A stretch of DNA of 64,000 nucleotides. It comes from Bradyrhizobium lupini. GTDB lineage: Bacteria > Pseudomonadota > Alphaproteobacteria > Rhizobiales > Xanthobacteraceae. The notes beneath the pieces were generated by a model. The model had not been told where the DNA came from. It made no database searches and saw only the letters and a list, made by a program, of their open reading frames with translations. The stretch spans positions 2,480,001 to 2,544,000 of the forward strand of contig NZ_CP162553.1 of NCBI RefSeq assembly GCF_040939785.1. Reading direction: 5' to 3'. The first letter of the stretch is position 1. Every line of letters begins with the position of its first letter. The translations under genes were made by a program, and so were the position numbers. Shown here in pieces: positions 30,788 to 40,911 of the stretch.

Positions 30788-31672
30788 TCAGCGGCGCTCG
30801 CGGATTGCGGCTTCCTGGGCGACGGTTGCCACCAGGGCGCCATCGCGCCGAAACAGCGATCCCAGAGCTAGACCGCGACCGTCTTGCGCGCTCGGCGACT
30901 CTTTGACGTAAAGCAGCCAGTCGTCGGCGTGGAACGGGCGATGGAACCACATGGCATGGTCCAGGCTAGCTCCCAAGATGTTATTTCCATTGAGTACCGT
31001 GCGGCCATAACGTGCCAGCACCGCATCGAGCAGTGTCCAGTCAGAGGCATAGGCCAGAGCGGAAATGTGCAGCGCCGCATCGTCGGGAAGCTTCTCAGCA
31101 ATCCTGATCCAGAAATGAATACGATCATCGCAAAGTTTCTGGCCTAGAAAGTGCCCGAACTCAACAGGGCGCAATTCAATCGGAGGGTGGGGTAGCTCTA
31201 TCGGGCGATTAGGTTCGTACCAGTGGCGAACTGCTTTCGGCAATTCCTGAAACCCCGGATGCCTCGCTAGAGTCTCGGCGGTCACCTCTTCAGGCGGTGG
31301 CGCGTCGGGCATCTTGCTTTGGTGGCCAAGGGCGCTCTGCTCGCCCGTGTGAAACGAAACGAAGACGGAGCAGATTTCTCGGTTGCGCTGCATAGCAGTC
31401 ACGCGCCGGGTCGAATAGCTCTTGCTGTCCCGCAGGGCCTCCACTTCATAGAAGATCGGCACCATTGGGTCGCCGGGCTGGACGAAACAGGCATGTAGCG
31501 AGTGCGCCATGCGCTCTTCCACTGTACGGGAAGCCGCTACCATTGCTTGCGCGATCAATTGCCCGCCGAATACCCGGTCCCAGCTTGGACTCGGACTACT
31601 GCCACGAAACAAGTTCCGCCCGATCGGCTCTAGGTCGAGAATGGCTAGCAGCTTGGCCACGCCTTTAGACAT
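30788..31672 (-). CDS. tesB: Acyl-CoA thioesterase II
   Basis: A 294-aa double-hotdog thioesterase that hydrolyses acyl-CoA to free acid and CoA. Family motifs: FRGSSPSPSWDRVFGGQLIA at the N-terminus, YSTRRVTAMQRNREICSVFV, and the second hotdog LGASLDHAMWFHRPF followed by DDWLLYVKESP, which hold the catalytic Asp and neighbours. Length matches TesB (285-295 aa). Start at 31672 with GAGGG seven bases upstream; this start region is duplicated in tandem. It belongs to a beta-oxidation cluster read in the same direction. Confidence 0.93.
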   Translation of the reverse strand: MSKGVAKLLAILDLEPIGRNLFRGSSPSPSWDRVFGGQLIAQAMVAASRTVEERMAHSLHACFVQPGDPMVPIFYEVEALRDSKSYSTRRVTAMQRNREICSVFVSFHTGEQSALGHQSKMPDAPPPEEVTAETLARHPGFQELPKAVRHWYEPNRPIELPHPPIELRPVEFGHFLGQKLCDDRIHFWIRIAEKLPDDAALHISALAYASDWTLLDAVLARYGRTVLNGNNILGASLDHAMWFHRPFHADDWLLYVKESPSAQDGRGLALGSLFRRDGALVATVAQEAAIRERR

Positions 31673-31706
31673 AAAGTGCCCTCAGCAGACATAATGTGCC
31701 CTCAGC
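31667..31706. repeat. 20-bp tandem duplication of the tesB start region
   Basis: Two adjacent 20-base units (AGACATAAAGTGCCCTCAGC and the same with one A-to-T change) carry two copies of ribosome-binding site plus ATG on the minus strand, at 31672 and 31692. The upstream ATG is out of frame and opens a 15-codon frame that ends inside tesB. Confidence 0.85.
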
Positions 31707-32329
31707 TTGGGCGGTGCGTCATAACCAAGAGAGGCCAAAACTTAAGTCGGCCCCTTCGACTCGTTCTGAGCGAATGACTCCGATGTGCGCCCTCTTTCGA
31801 AGCGTCGCACTCAATCGGAGTGGTTCGCTCACATTGTCTTTAGGCGATATTTTATCCCGATTCATGCAACGAGCGGCGTTCTTTCGCTGAAATCCTGCGC
31901 CCGAGTGGCGGCGCTTAAGGAATTCCACGCTGCGCCTCTGAAGTGTGCAAACCGAACTCCGGAAGCGGTCGGCATTGTAGGATCCGGGGTCTCATGAGGC
32001 ATCTGAGAATCCTTTGCGTGACCGCGGACAAACTTCGAGTTCCGGTTTGATGCACGACTTATGCAATACGCGACCTGTTTTTGGGGAATTAAACGCACAT
32101 GGCGGCATATCCTTTCGTGCTGTCGGAACGTCTGGCCTCGAACTCGCCGCCGGCAGCACTCTCCCATCGCTGGCGCTATCCTCCAATGATCTTCGATGCC
32201 CTGCAGATGAGCGAAAGCCGATGCCAACGGCAGTGGCCGGCATTAATGTTTCCTGCGATGCTGAGCATGAGCCTCTGTTGAAGCATGATCGCGTCCGTTT
32301 GATGAGCTAACAAGTAGGAGAGAAACGAA
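31707..32329. other. Stretch of 0.6 kb with no recognised gene
   Basis: Divergent region between tesB (minus) and an SDR pseudogene (plus). Several short frames, none with motif or start signal. Promoters for both directions would be expected here. Confidence 0.35.
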
Positions 32330-32797
32330 TGGCCAAGTTCGAGAATGAGAGCCGGAAACAGCAGTCCCACCCCGGGGGTGGCCGCTGAAGGGCCGAGTGG
32401 CGCTCGTAACTGGAGCGACCGGAGGAAAGGCGATCGCGGCAGAACTATCCGAACGCGGAGCAGACGTGCATGGCGTGGACATCGTTGGCGACGGTGTTTT
32501 CCACGCAGAACCTTGCCACCGTGCGGACCGCCGCACTGGAAGGCGGTCCGCATGGCCTTACCGTCAACGCCGTCGCGCCAGTCTGGATGGATACCGCATT
32601 GATGCGTGGTCAACTGGATGCTCAAGCGAAGAATCGCGGCATGAGCTCATGACGGCCTTCCGCGCATCGCAACCCGGTAATCGCTTTGTTGAAGTGTGTG
32701 ATGTTCGGCGACTATTGGTTTTCTTGCTAGCCCGTCCGCCTCAGGAATCAAGGGCGAGTGCATTACGATTGATCTGGGTGCAAGTGCCAGTGGATAG
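32330..32797 (+). pseudogene. Short-chain dehydrogenase with internal deletion
   Basis: An ATG at 32330 has AGGAG upstream and soon hits a stop. In other frames GRVALVTGATGGKAIAAELS (Rossmann start) and GADVHGVDIVGDGVFHAE are joined directly to LATVRTAALEGGPHGLTVNA and VAPVWMDTALMRG, skipping the catalytic Ser-Tyr-Lys region. The C-terminus (QPGNRFVEV, GIKGECITIDLGASASG) ends at 32797. About 100 residues are deleted and there are several frameshifts. Confidence 0.75.
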
Positions 32798-33247
32798 GTG
32801 TTCTCGTTCCGGATCCGGCGACGAACGCCAATGGCAATCCCTCTTGCCTGGGAACGCGCCGAAAATTGGCCTTGCGGCCTTTCCTTGGCCGATAAGGATC
32901 CTTAGTAGCGTAATGTGGTCGAGCCGTACGTCTTGTTTGAGGTAGAGGGAGGAAGGTGATTTGAGATCAGATTGCTCGATCTCTGGACGCTACCGGACCT
33001 CTCAAACAGGTCCTTTGCGAAGCCTTCGATCATAAATTTGATCATCCCGAGCTTCGCCCGCCGAGGACCTGAGAGGCGCAGCAGCCACGATCAGCGAGGG
33101 CATTCCGCCAAGTCCCCGGTGAAGCGACGCTAGAGGTCAAGCGCCAGCCTAAATCACTTCAGCTCTGCAGGTGTAAGACGAATGGCAATGCTAGCCTAGC
33201 AGGCGTTGATGGCCTACGGGAGGCTACGCCAACGCCAAGCCTCCGAC
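32798..33247. other. Gap with no gene
   Basis: About 450 bases between convergent genes. No motif or convincing start was found; a GGCC-TTGC-GGCC hairpin followed by TTTCCTT near 32865 might end plus-strand transcripts. Confidence 0.3.
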
Positions 33248-34120
33248 TCAAGGTTCCGTGCGTAGTCGCTTCAGCTCCGCTGGAAAGAACACCGAGGATG
33301 CATGGGCCGCCACGTCCTGCGCGGTATAGGATCCTTTGGGATGATAACCTTCGGTCATCAACATCTTGATCTCCGCGACCTCTTCGCCCGATATGGCTAG
33401 GATCTTGCCGGAATGATCTGCCGCCAATTCGGAAGCCATAAAGAGCACGCCGGGAGCCACGTTCTCGGGTCGTAGAATGGAATCGAGTTCGCCATCTCGG
33501 GTACCTGGGACGTTGGCCCACATACGGGTGACCGCGTTGGGCGCCACGCCCATCACGCGGATGCCATACTTGCGGCCCTCGATAGAGAGCACTCGTATCA
33601 AGCCATAGATGCCGGCCTTGGCCGCTCCATAATTGGCCTGGCCGAAATTCCCGAAGAGCCCCGACGTAGAGGACGTCATAATTATTACACCCGGCCGACC
33701 ATTGTCCCTCAGCCACTTCCAAACCGGCAACGTGCAGCAGTAAGTGCCTTTCAGATGAACCTTGGTAACGAGATCCCAATCCTCCTCCGAGATTTTGGCA
33801 AACGTCCGGTCGCGCAGGATGCCGGCGTTGCAGATCAAGATGTCAACTTGACCGAAAGCGTCGATCGCAGACTTGAGGATATTCTCTCCCCCGGCTGGGG
33901 TGGACACGTCATCACCATTGACCACCGCGCGCCCGCCAGCCGCGATAATATCGGTCACGACTTTTTCAGCAGCGACGCTCGTGCCGAAGCCATCCACCGT
34001 GCCCCCGAGATCGTTGACAATGACCGCCGCCCCCTCTTTGGCGAACAGCTTTGCATAAGCCTCACCGAGCCCTCCGCCAGCCCCGGTAATAACTGCCACC
34101 TTGCCGTCCAGCAGTCCCAT
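33248..34120 (-). CDS. SDR-family 3-hydroxyacyl-CoA dehydrogenase-like protein
   Basis: A 290-aa SDR resembling the dehydrogenase part of peroxisomal multifunctional enzyme 2. Glycine motif TGAGGGLGEAYAKLFAKEG (about 12-30), NDLGGTVDG cofactor region, NAG at ILICNAGILRD, and the catalytic set in TSSTSGLFGNFGQANYGAAK (Ser, Tyr, Lys). C-terminal part HSGKILAISGEEVAEIKML is longer than in classical SDRs, as in MFE-2. ATG at 34120 (MGLLDGKVAVIT) with GAGGAG upstream is preferred to 34153. It should oxidise a 3-hydroxyacyl-CoA with NAD(P). Confidence 0.9.
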   Translation of the reverse strand: MGLLDGKVAVITGAGGGLGEAYAKLFAKEGAAVIVNDLGGTVDGFGTSVAAEKVVTDIIAAGGRAVVNGDDVSTPAGGENILKSAIDAFGQVDILICNAGILRDRTFAKISEEDWDLVTKVHLKGTYCCTLPVWKWLRDNGRPGVIIMTSSTSGLFGNFGQANYGAAKAGIYGLIRVLSIEGRKYGIRVMGVAPNAVTRMWANVPGTRDGELDSILRPENVAPGVLFMASELAADHSGKILAISGEEVAEIKMLMTEGYHPKGSYTAQDVAAHASSVFFPAELKRLRTEP

Positions 34121-34417
34121 CCTGTCCTCCTCAACTGTCTGCATCGTGAGCACCGCGGTGTTACCGAAGCACCGTTAAACCACTCGAAATCGATCTCGCT
34201 GCTCGCCGCGAGCCAAGCGGCGCCCTACCAGCCACGAAATTGAATTCGTCGGTAGCTTTCGCCTTCCTGTTCGGCCTTGTCATCCATTGACTGCTCAAGC
34301 CACACTTCGGTCGGCAGTCGGCGTCATCGAAGGGTCAGCAACTATCGTCAATTCACGAGCTGTATCTTCAAAGAACAGCGTCAATCCCGCCGCTTGAATT
34401 GCTGCTACAGCTCTGCT

Positions 34418-35905
34418 CTACGTCCGTCCCTCGCGGATCTTCAGCCGGACGAGGCGCTCGTCCCGCAACCGAGTGCGGCGAACCTTGCCCGCATCGTCGC
34501 GCAAGGGCTCCTCGACGAATTCGATAGTGCGAGGACACTTATAAGGCACCAGTCGGTCAGCCAGATGCGCCAACAACGCCTCAGCCGTTAGCCCCGGTCG
34601 AGCCTGGACGATGGCGTGAATGGATGAGCCCAAATCCTCGTGCGGTAGGCCGACTACGGCACTCGACAACGCAAGCGGGTGCTCATCGATCGCCGCCTCG
34701 ACTTCCGCCGGATAAACATTGGCGCCGCCAACAAGGATCATGTCTGTGCGTCGGTCAGCGAGGTACAGGTAGCCGTCTGCGTCGAAATAGCCGATGTCTC
34801 CGAGGCTCTCCCAGCCGCCAGGCAAGGCGCGGGCAGTCGCGCCGCGATACTGGTAAGAGGGCTGCGAGCCCTCCGAACGTCGCATGTAGACCTCACCCAT
34901 TTCGCCCGCCGGCAGCACCTTGCCGTCCGCATCGAAGACGCTCATTTCACCTACGATGACGCGCCCGACCGAGCCCCGATGCTCGAGCCACTCCCTTCCG
35001 GTGATGTTGGTCCACGCTTGGCTTTCGGTGCCGCCATAGAGTTCCATAATCACGTCGGGTCCAAACCAGCCGATGAAAGCCTCCTTGAGCCAAGGCGGAC
35101 AAGGAGCAGCCAAATGCCAGAGAGTCCTCACCGATGAGACGTCGTACCGGGCTCGCACTTCTTCTGGCAGTCGCCAGATGCGGGTCATCATGGTGGGCAC
35201 CATATAAACCCAGGTTGCCCTACGGCGTTCGATTTCAATCAGCACGCCCTCCGCGTCGAATCGCGGCATTAGCACCAGATGCCCATCCTGAACTATCGTT
35301 TCGAGGGCGCATCCGAACGGGCCATTGTGATAGAGCGGTGCGGGAATCAGAGCAGTCTCCTCCAGCCCGAAGCGCCAGCCGCCGGAGTAATCAGTCGCCT
35401 TGGCTGGAGCGAGGCCTGACGAGCCGGAGAGGATCAGTTTGGGTCGACCTGTCGAGCCGCCCGAGGACGCGGCCTTCAGTATTGGAGCGACGCGCGGCTC
35501 GAGCGGTCGGTCATCGTCGGACAACGCGAGCAGGTCGTCCACTGTGACACGCCGCCGGTTGGTTTCCATGCCCTCCAAGGCGATCACCAGGCGTGGGGCG
35601 GCGAGGTCGACAATGCCCTCGAGTTCGGAACTCGGCAGTCTGAACGATACCGGCTGCGGCGTCGCGCCCAGCTTCCAGACGCCCCAACAGGCTTCAACGA
35701 AGTTGGTTCCGTTGGGCAAGCCGATGGTGATCAGGTCACCGACCTTAACGCCAAGCCGATGCAGCGCGCGAGCAATTCGGTTGGCCCGCGCCTCTAACTG
35801 CCCGCAGGTAAGAGTGATTTCGCCGCAACTGACTGCTGGCGCGTCCGGCGTCGCCCGAGCCCGACGGCGTAGCTTCTCGCCCAAAGGAATCATGTCTTCA
35901 GCCAT
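34418..35905 (-). CDS. Acyl-CoA synthetase (AMP-dependent ligase)
   Basis: A 495-aa ANL-family enzyme that makes acyl-CoA from a carboxylic acid, ATP and CoA. Motifs: ATP loop SSGGSTGRPKLILSG, acyl-pocket MELYGGTES, GDIGYFDADGYLYLADRRTD (adenylate Asp, hinge Arg-Thr-Asp), GGANVYPAEVEAAI and the C-terminal catalytic Lys in DDAGKVRRTRL. Start 35905 (MAEDMIPLGEKLR). About 300 bases upstream of the SDR, same direction, so likely one unit. Substrate unknown; fatty, aromatic or sterol-side-chain acids all fit. Confidence 0.92.
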   Translation of the reverse strand: MAEDMIPLGEKLRRRARATPDAPAVSCGEITLTCGQLEARANRIARALHRLGVKVGDLITIGLPNGTNFVEACWGVWKLGATPQPVSFRLPSSELEGIVDLAAPRLVIALEGMETNRRRVTVDDLLALSDDDRPLEPRVAPILKAASSGGSTGRPKLILSGSSGLAPAKATDYSGGWRFGLEETALIPAPLYHNGPFGCALETIVQDGHLVLMPRFDAEGVLIEIERRRATWVYMVPTMMTRIWRLPEEVRARYDVSSVRTLWHLAAPCPPWLKEAFIGWFGPDVIMELYGGTESQAWTNITGREWLEHRGSVGRVIVGEMSVFDADGKVLPAGEMGEVYMRRSEGSQPSYQYRGATARALPGGWESLGDIGYFDADGYLYLADRRTDMILVGGANVYPAEVEAAIDEHPLALSSAVVGLPHEDLGSSIHAIVQARPGLTAEALLAHLADRLVPYKCPRTIEFVEEPLRDDAGKVRRTRLRDERLVRLKIREGRT

Positions 35906-36273
35906 TTCGGTATAGACCTCGATTCTGTTCGACCCATGCTGCTTGCGCGAGCATTCGCGCAGTACCAACACGGAGGAGAAATGAGATCTACGCTACCCTG
36001 CAGAAGAATATCTCCAAGTTCTGCCCCTGCGACGCATAGATCAGGCGGGATTTGCGGCTTTGGTGCAGAAGGTCATCGGGCTCAATCGCGTTTGCGCCGT
36101 GCAGCCCGAATATCGCTACCCTAAACTCTCGATGGCCCACCGAGACAGGACGTAGTGTCAGATTCGATCATGCCATATCGCTGTGATCAATTGCCTTGGT
36201 TGAGAGTGATCCCGTCCACCGCTCTCTCGCGGGCAGAATTGCTTGGCGAGGGATCTTTGTTGAAGTTGCTGCA
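35906..36273. other. Gap with no gene
   Basis: About 370 bases before the ligase, presumably with its promoter. No recognised frame. Confidence 0.35.
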
Positions 36274-36920
36274 TTACCTTCCGTCCTGAACGTCATCGAC
36301 GCCTATGCGGGGCCGCGGAAATTCCTTGGTGATGACGCCAACGCGTTGGAGCAAGCCCTCCATCATCTCGGACGAAAACGCGCCTGGCGCGATCGTTTGA
36401 CATTGATGTTGAATTTCGCCCATTCGACTGCGAGCACTTCGCTCATGCGCACAACGGCGGCTTTGCTAATCGAATATAGCGCAGCCCCGTTGCCGGCATA
36501 GAAGCAGGCGGACGATGACGCAATATTGACGATGCGGCCGGGAAGCTTTGCCGCGATCAATCGCCGCGCGACTGGCAGGACAGAACGTAGAGCGCTCGCA
36601 CATTCAGGTCCATCGGTATCTTGGTCACGCGCTGGGCGTCTGGAATACCCGGATTGTTGACCAGGATTGTCACGGGACCGAATTGCCGTTCTGCCTCTGC
36701 AACAACCTTCGTCAACTGATCCGCATCAGTCACATCGAGTTGCAGCGGTATCGCCCGGCCGCCGGCCACGTTGATCTCCGCAGCAACCCTCTCGAGACGC
36801 CCGGTCCGCCGCGCTGTCAACACCACCTGAGCACCGCATCACGCGAGCGTCTTGGCAAATCGGAGACCGAGTCCTGACGATGCTCCGGTCACAGCGCGGT
36901 CTGCCCCTTCAGATCGATGG
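36274..36920 (-). pseudogene. Short-chain dehydrogenase, multiply frameshifted
   Basis: IDLKGQTAL, then VTGASSGLGLRFAKTLA and an in-frame stop, then VVLTARRTGRLERVAAEIN, VAEAERQFGPVTILVNNPGI (NAG altered to NPG), IVNIASSSACFYAGNGAALY with SISKAA, and finally IAPGAFSSEMMEGLL in another frame to the stop at 36274. At least three frame changes and one stop. Position suggests a third SDR of the same catabolic cluster. Confidence 0.8.
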
Positions 36921-37085
36921 AAAAGTTGGGCAGCGAAAATGCCTAGTCACTCACTTTTTCCCTCCCGGAATGTCGGGTGATCCGGGGACGCCTGGGCCCC
37001 CATCCGGGGCAGAATCAGAAGAAGAAGCAGTCGACGGCTTGGCGAGAGATCGAGGAGGAAGCCATATTTCTCGAGCGGCGAAGCG

Positions 37086-37970
37086 TCAGAGACGGAGGAT
37101 GGTCTTGGCGATGATATTTTTCTGGATTTCATCGAAGCCGCCGTAGATCGATACCTTCCGAACATTAAAATAGGCGGGCGCGATCGGTGCAGCCCAATCA
37201 GGATCGGTCGGCGTCTTGTTATGGCTCTCGATATCTTCTTCCGACCTAGACGGCAGCGCGTGCGAGCCGGCGGCGCCGAGCAGAAGCTCCGCTATCGCTT
37301 GCTGAATCTCCGAGCCCTTTATTCTGAGAATGGCGCTCGCAGGATCTGCGGTGGAAGCCTGCCGTTTGGACGCGTGGGCGACGACACGAAGCTGGGTCAC
37401 CTCCAGCCCCTTTAGCTGCAGTTCAATTGCAGCGAGCTTCTCGCGGAAGGCACCCCGATCGATCAGCCTCTCGTTGCTGACACGGCACAGCGCGGCTAGG
37501 TGCTTGATGCGCCGGATGCGTTCTTTTGGAGAGCCAACGCTGGCGATGCTGAACCGCTCGTTCCCGAGGAGAAACTTAGCACACTCCCAGCCCTTGCTCT
37601 CCTCACCGACAAGATTCTCGGCGGGGTCGTAACTGCCGTCAATCAGCTGGATCGGACGCACCGTGATGCCGGGCGATTTCATGTAAATCAGGAGGAAAGG
37701 AGATGCCCAGTTGCTTCTTAACATCTGGATTGGTCCTGACCAGGCAGAAAATCTAGTCGGCATATTGTGCGAGCGTCGTCCATGTCTTCTGGCCATTGAC
37801 GATGAAGTGGTCGCCATTCCGCGCAGCCCGGGTCTACAATGAGGCAAGATCTGAGCCCGCACCTGGCTCTGAGAGGCCCTGGCACCACCAATCATCAGCG
37901 TTTGCAATCCGCGGCAGACGATATTTCTTTGTCGCAATTAGCACCGCCATCCCAGGACAATCGGGCCGGC
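37086..37970 (-). pseudogene. Acyl-CoA dehydrogenase, N-terminally truncated and frameshifted
   Basis: The C-terminal two thirds of an acyl-CoA dehydrogenase. [15 protein letters not shown] and NGDHFIVNGQKTWTTLAQYA (FAD and substrate contacts) lie in a different frame from FLLIYMKSPGITVRPIQLID and the C-terminal helical domain, which ends DEIQKNIIAKTILRL. No N-terminal domain is found upstream of about 37970. The intact enzyme would do step 1 of beta-oxidation. Confidence 0.8.
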
Positions 37971-38477
37971 GCGGGAGCTAAACGACGATGAAGGACTGCC
38001 GGTGTTCGGGACTAGCCGCAGGGCTGCTGGCGGCGTGAGCGCCATGATCGCCCTCTAGTTTGCTTTCAGTTCGCTTAGCGGAGATAGCAAGGAGAACGGA
38101 AGTCCTCTCCGCTGATCGGGCTTCTCATACTATACGACATGCTACCCGTCGGTGATCGTGATGTTCATTGGCAGCGGCGAAACCCTCGAAAGATACGCCC
38201 GAACGCACAATTTAGGCGTGGCTTGGGATCCTTTGCAGTTTTCGAGATCCGCACATCATTACCTTGGGGGCTGGATATAAGCTCGTTCGGGCGAAAATGA
38301 CGCAGCCTGGCCCAGCGCATTGAGCGAACCGACCAAACCGGGATATGGCCACTCTTTGGTTCTGCATATGCAAATAAAGCGAGCCAAGAGAGCTTCAGCT
38401 TCTAAGACTAGCGACGCCCATGTCCCTTGGCGTCCCCGAAGCACCGAAAATATAGTCTCTCCACCCACAGGAATGAA
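37971..38477. other. Gap with no gene before the double metallo-hydrolase
   Basis: About 500 bases between divergent units. Only short frames; the promoter of the metallo-hydrolase gene should be here but no clear -35/-10 pair was found. Confidence 0.35.
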
Positions 38478-40403
38478 ATGTCTCTGATCCGACGCTCCGA
38501 AAACGTTTGGGAATTTCAGGATACCTGTAATGTGTACGTTTTGAAAAGTGGCGCAGAGTGCCTGCTGATCGACACGGGATCCGGCGCAGTTATGCAGCAT
38601 CTTCCCGCCCTCGGGATCGAGCGAGTCGACTGGATCCTTCATACACATCACCATAGAGACCAGTGCTGGGGAACACCAATTCTTCAGAAGGCCGGAGCGA
38701 AAGTCGCCGTTCCCGAATACGAACGCCACCTATTCGACAACGTCGAGGCATATTGGCAGGCGCGGCGCATCTATGACAACTATAATGATAGCAACACGTT
38801 CTTCTCACTTGGCGAAAATCTTTCGGTCGACGCAATTTTGGAGGACTACAGCACTTTCATTTGGAAAGAGTACGAATTTCGCGTGCTTCCGGCAAAGGGC
38901 CATACGTATGGCATGGTAAGCCTAATCACAGAAGTGGATGGCAGGAAAGTCGCGTTTACAGGTGACCTAATGAGCAGCGGCGGTAAGCTGTATCAACTTC
39001 ACGCGATGGAATACTGCTATGGCGACCTTCTTGGTATTGAATTTACGATGCAGTCGATTCTCGCCCTGAAAAGAGAAAAAATCGAGATTGCCTTTCCGTC
39101 GCACGGATCGCCTATCAACGAAGTAAACGCGGACATTGCAACCCTTGAATCGCGTTTAGAGGTACTCGCTGGCGTCGGCAGGATTTTCACGTCAGGCCGG
39201 ACCAGCAGTTTTGGGGACATGCAGACCATCCGTGAGAGCAGACTGCAACGGATTTCGGAGCACCTGCTGTGGGCAGGGCCATACACCTGCTCCAATTTTT
39301 ACATCGTCTTAAGTGGAAGCGGCCATGCAATGCTCATTGACTACGGATTGTCCTCTGTAGGACATCTCCATGCGTCGTGCGACCATGACAGTCCGCAGGC
39401 GGTACGTTTCGTCCAGCATCACATTGATCAGCTGCGTGACGACTTTGGAGTGAAGGATATCGAACTTGTCGTACCGACCCACATTCATGACGACCACGTC
39501 TGCGGAATACCTTTCCTGCAGAAGCATTTCAGCACGCAGTGCTGGGCGCTCGATCGTGTAGCCGAGGTCATCGCTGATCCCGCTGCGTGGGCAAGTACGC
39601 CGTGCCTTTTTGACAAACCGATCAAAGTGCAGCGGACTTTAAGGGATGGCGAGGCATTTCAGTGGAGAGGGTTCGACTTTCAAGTTCACTATGCCCCAGG
39701 GCAAACAGAATTTCACTCAATTATCTTGGGCGAAATCGACGGCAAGCGTGTCGTTTTTGGAGGGGACAATCTATTTCTCTTCAATCCTCGGTCAGGAGGG
39801 ATTGATCGCGAAATCCTTGTCCAGAGCACGGTCATGCGCAACAGCTTTCAGTTAGAGATGCATCATCGCTGCGCGGAGGTGATGCGGGCAACAATGCCTG
39901 ATCTCGTTTGCCCGGGGCACGGAGGTCTGATTGCGATGAGTGAATCGAGGGTCGAGGAGTACACAAACTACATCGAACACAAGGAAAGAGCCTTCCGAGA
40001 TATTGTAGCGGAGCCCGCAAACCATTTTATCGATCTATTTTGGGCGAGGATGCTACCATACCTTTCTGATGTTCATCCGGGTCGCCAAGTCGCGTACACG
40101 ATCAAAATTCGCAACAACTTGGAACGCACGGCGACCTACGGCGCTCGCCTTCTTCCGCCGCTCGGTTGGACATCGCACGGAGAAACGGTAAGCGCTGTTC
40201 TTCAGCCGGGAAAGCAGGTGGAGATAGTCCTTTGGACGACAGCGCCGTCAGAGACCGAACCGCGGCGGAGACTCATCACCGCCGAGATCCTGATCGACGG
40301 TGTGTCGCAGGGACCAATCTGCGAGGCCCTCGTCTCGGTTTCCGGCGAAATCCGCCAGGTCCGCCGCTCGGCGAAAGGGAGCAAGAGAGTGACGACGACC
40401 TAG
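38478..40403 (+). CDS. Two-headed metallo-beta-lactamase-fold protein
   Basis: A 641-aa protein with two MBL domains and a C-terminal beta-rich domain. Domain 1 (about 1-240) has HTHHHRDQ (H55 onward), KGHTYG, TGD and PSHGS; the usual DH pair is DQ, so one metal ligand is changed. Domain 2 (about 265-520) has the full set: THIHDDH, TEFH, GGD and PGHGG. Residues from about 540 (VAYTIKIRNNLER) look like an Ig-like domain. ATG at 38478 (MSLIRRSENVW) has AGGA upstream and is preferred to a TTG at 38427. No signal peptide. Monocistronic. Reaction unknown; hydrolases of thioesters, lactones or nucleic acids share the fold. Confidence 0.85.
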   Translation: MSLIRRSENVWEFQDTCNVYVLKSGAECLLIDTGSGAVMQHLPALGIERVDWILHTHHHRDQCWGTPILQKAGAKVAVPEYERHLFDNVEAYWQARRIYDNYNDSNTFFSLGENLSVDAILEDYSTFIWKEYEFRVLPAKGHTYGMVSLITEVDGRKVAFTGDLMSSGGKLYQLHAMEYCYGDLLGIEFTMQSILALKREKIEIAFPSHGSPINEVNADIATLESRLEVLAGVGRIFTSGRTSSFGDMQTIRESRLQRISEHLLWAGPYTCSNFYIVLSGSGHAMLIDYGLSSVGHLHASCDHDSPQAVRFVQHHIDQLRDDFGVKDIELVVPTHIHDDHVCGIPFLQKHFSTQCWALDRVAEVIADPAAWASTPCLFDKPIKVQRTLRDGEAFQWRGFDFQVHYAPGQTEFHSIILGEIDGKRVVFGGDNLFLFNPRSGGIDREILVQSTVMRNSFQLEMHHRCAEVMRATMPDLVCPGHGGLIAMSESRVEEYTNYIEHKERAFRDIVAEPANHFIDLFWARMLPYLSDVHPGRQVAYTIKIRNNLERTATYGARLLPPLGWTSHGETVSAVLQPGKQVEIVLWTTAPSETEPRRRLITAEILIDGVSQGPICEALVSVSGEIRQVRRSAKGSKRVTTT

Positions 40404-40911
40404 TTTGAGGAACTGAGGAAGCCACCGAGCATCTATTCTAGATGCCAGTGTTTGGGCCGACCCGGACTCAGAGAAATGTCGCGTAAGATCGCGTTCTTCG
40501 ACTAGTAAGTGACGATCCCGGCTCTCGCTCGGCCTAAACCTGGAGATCCTTAGCGTCATGGCGTTCGTGGCATTCATCATGCTAAAGCCCAACGTGAACA
40601 CCCGGGACAATCATCAGACAGCCGTAAGCTCATCAAGTCTGTCGTCATTGGCAGCCTCATAGCCTTCGAACCGTTCTCTTGGCCGGCTCGGCGACGGGGG
40701 CGGGCATCTGCAGCCCTGTAGAGTGTTCGATATTGGCGCCAGGTCGACTCTGGTCTTTTGAACCGTGATCACCTCCCCCACCTCTGGTCTCTGGAGGACG
40801 ACGATGGTATTGCCCGCGCAGACGGAGCGCTCGAACGTATCGATGCTCTTGGTGACGCCGTTGACCTTAAGCAAGACCAAATTTCGAACCACGCAAGGTG
40901 CTAGAGGGCGG
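40404..40911. other. Gap between convergent genes
   Basis: It begins with a perfect 7-bp hairpin (GCATCTA-TTC-TAGATGC, 40429-40445) that lacks a U-tract and may end the metallo-hydrolase mRNA. A minus-strand frame at 40931-40614 contains LVLLKVNGVTKSIDTFE, faintly like the start of an ABC ATPase, but no Walker motif follows, so I do not call a gene. Confidence 0.35.
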
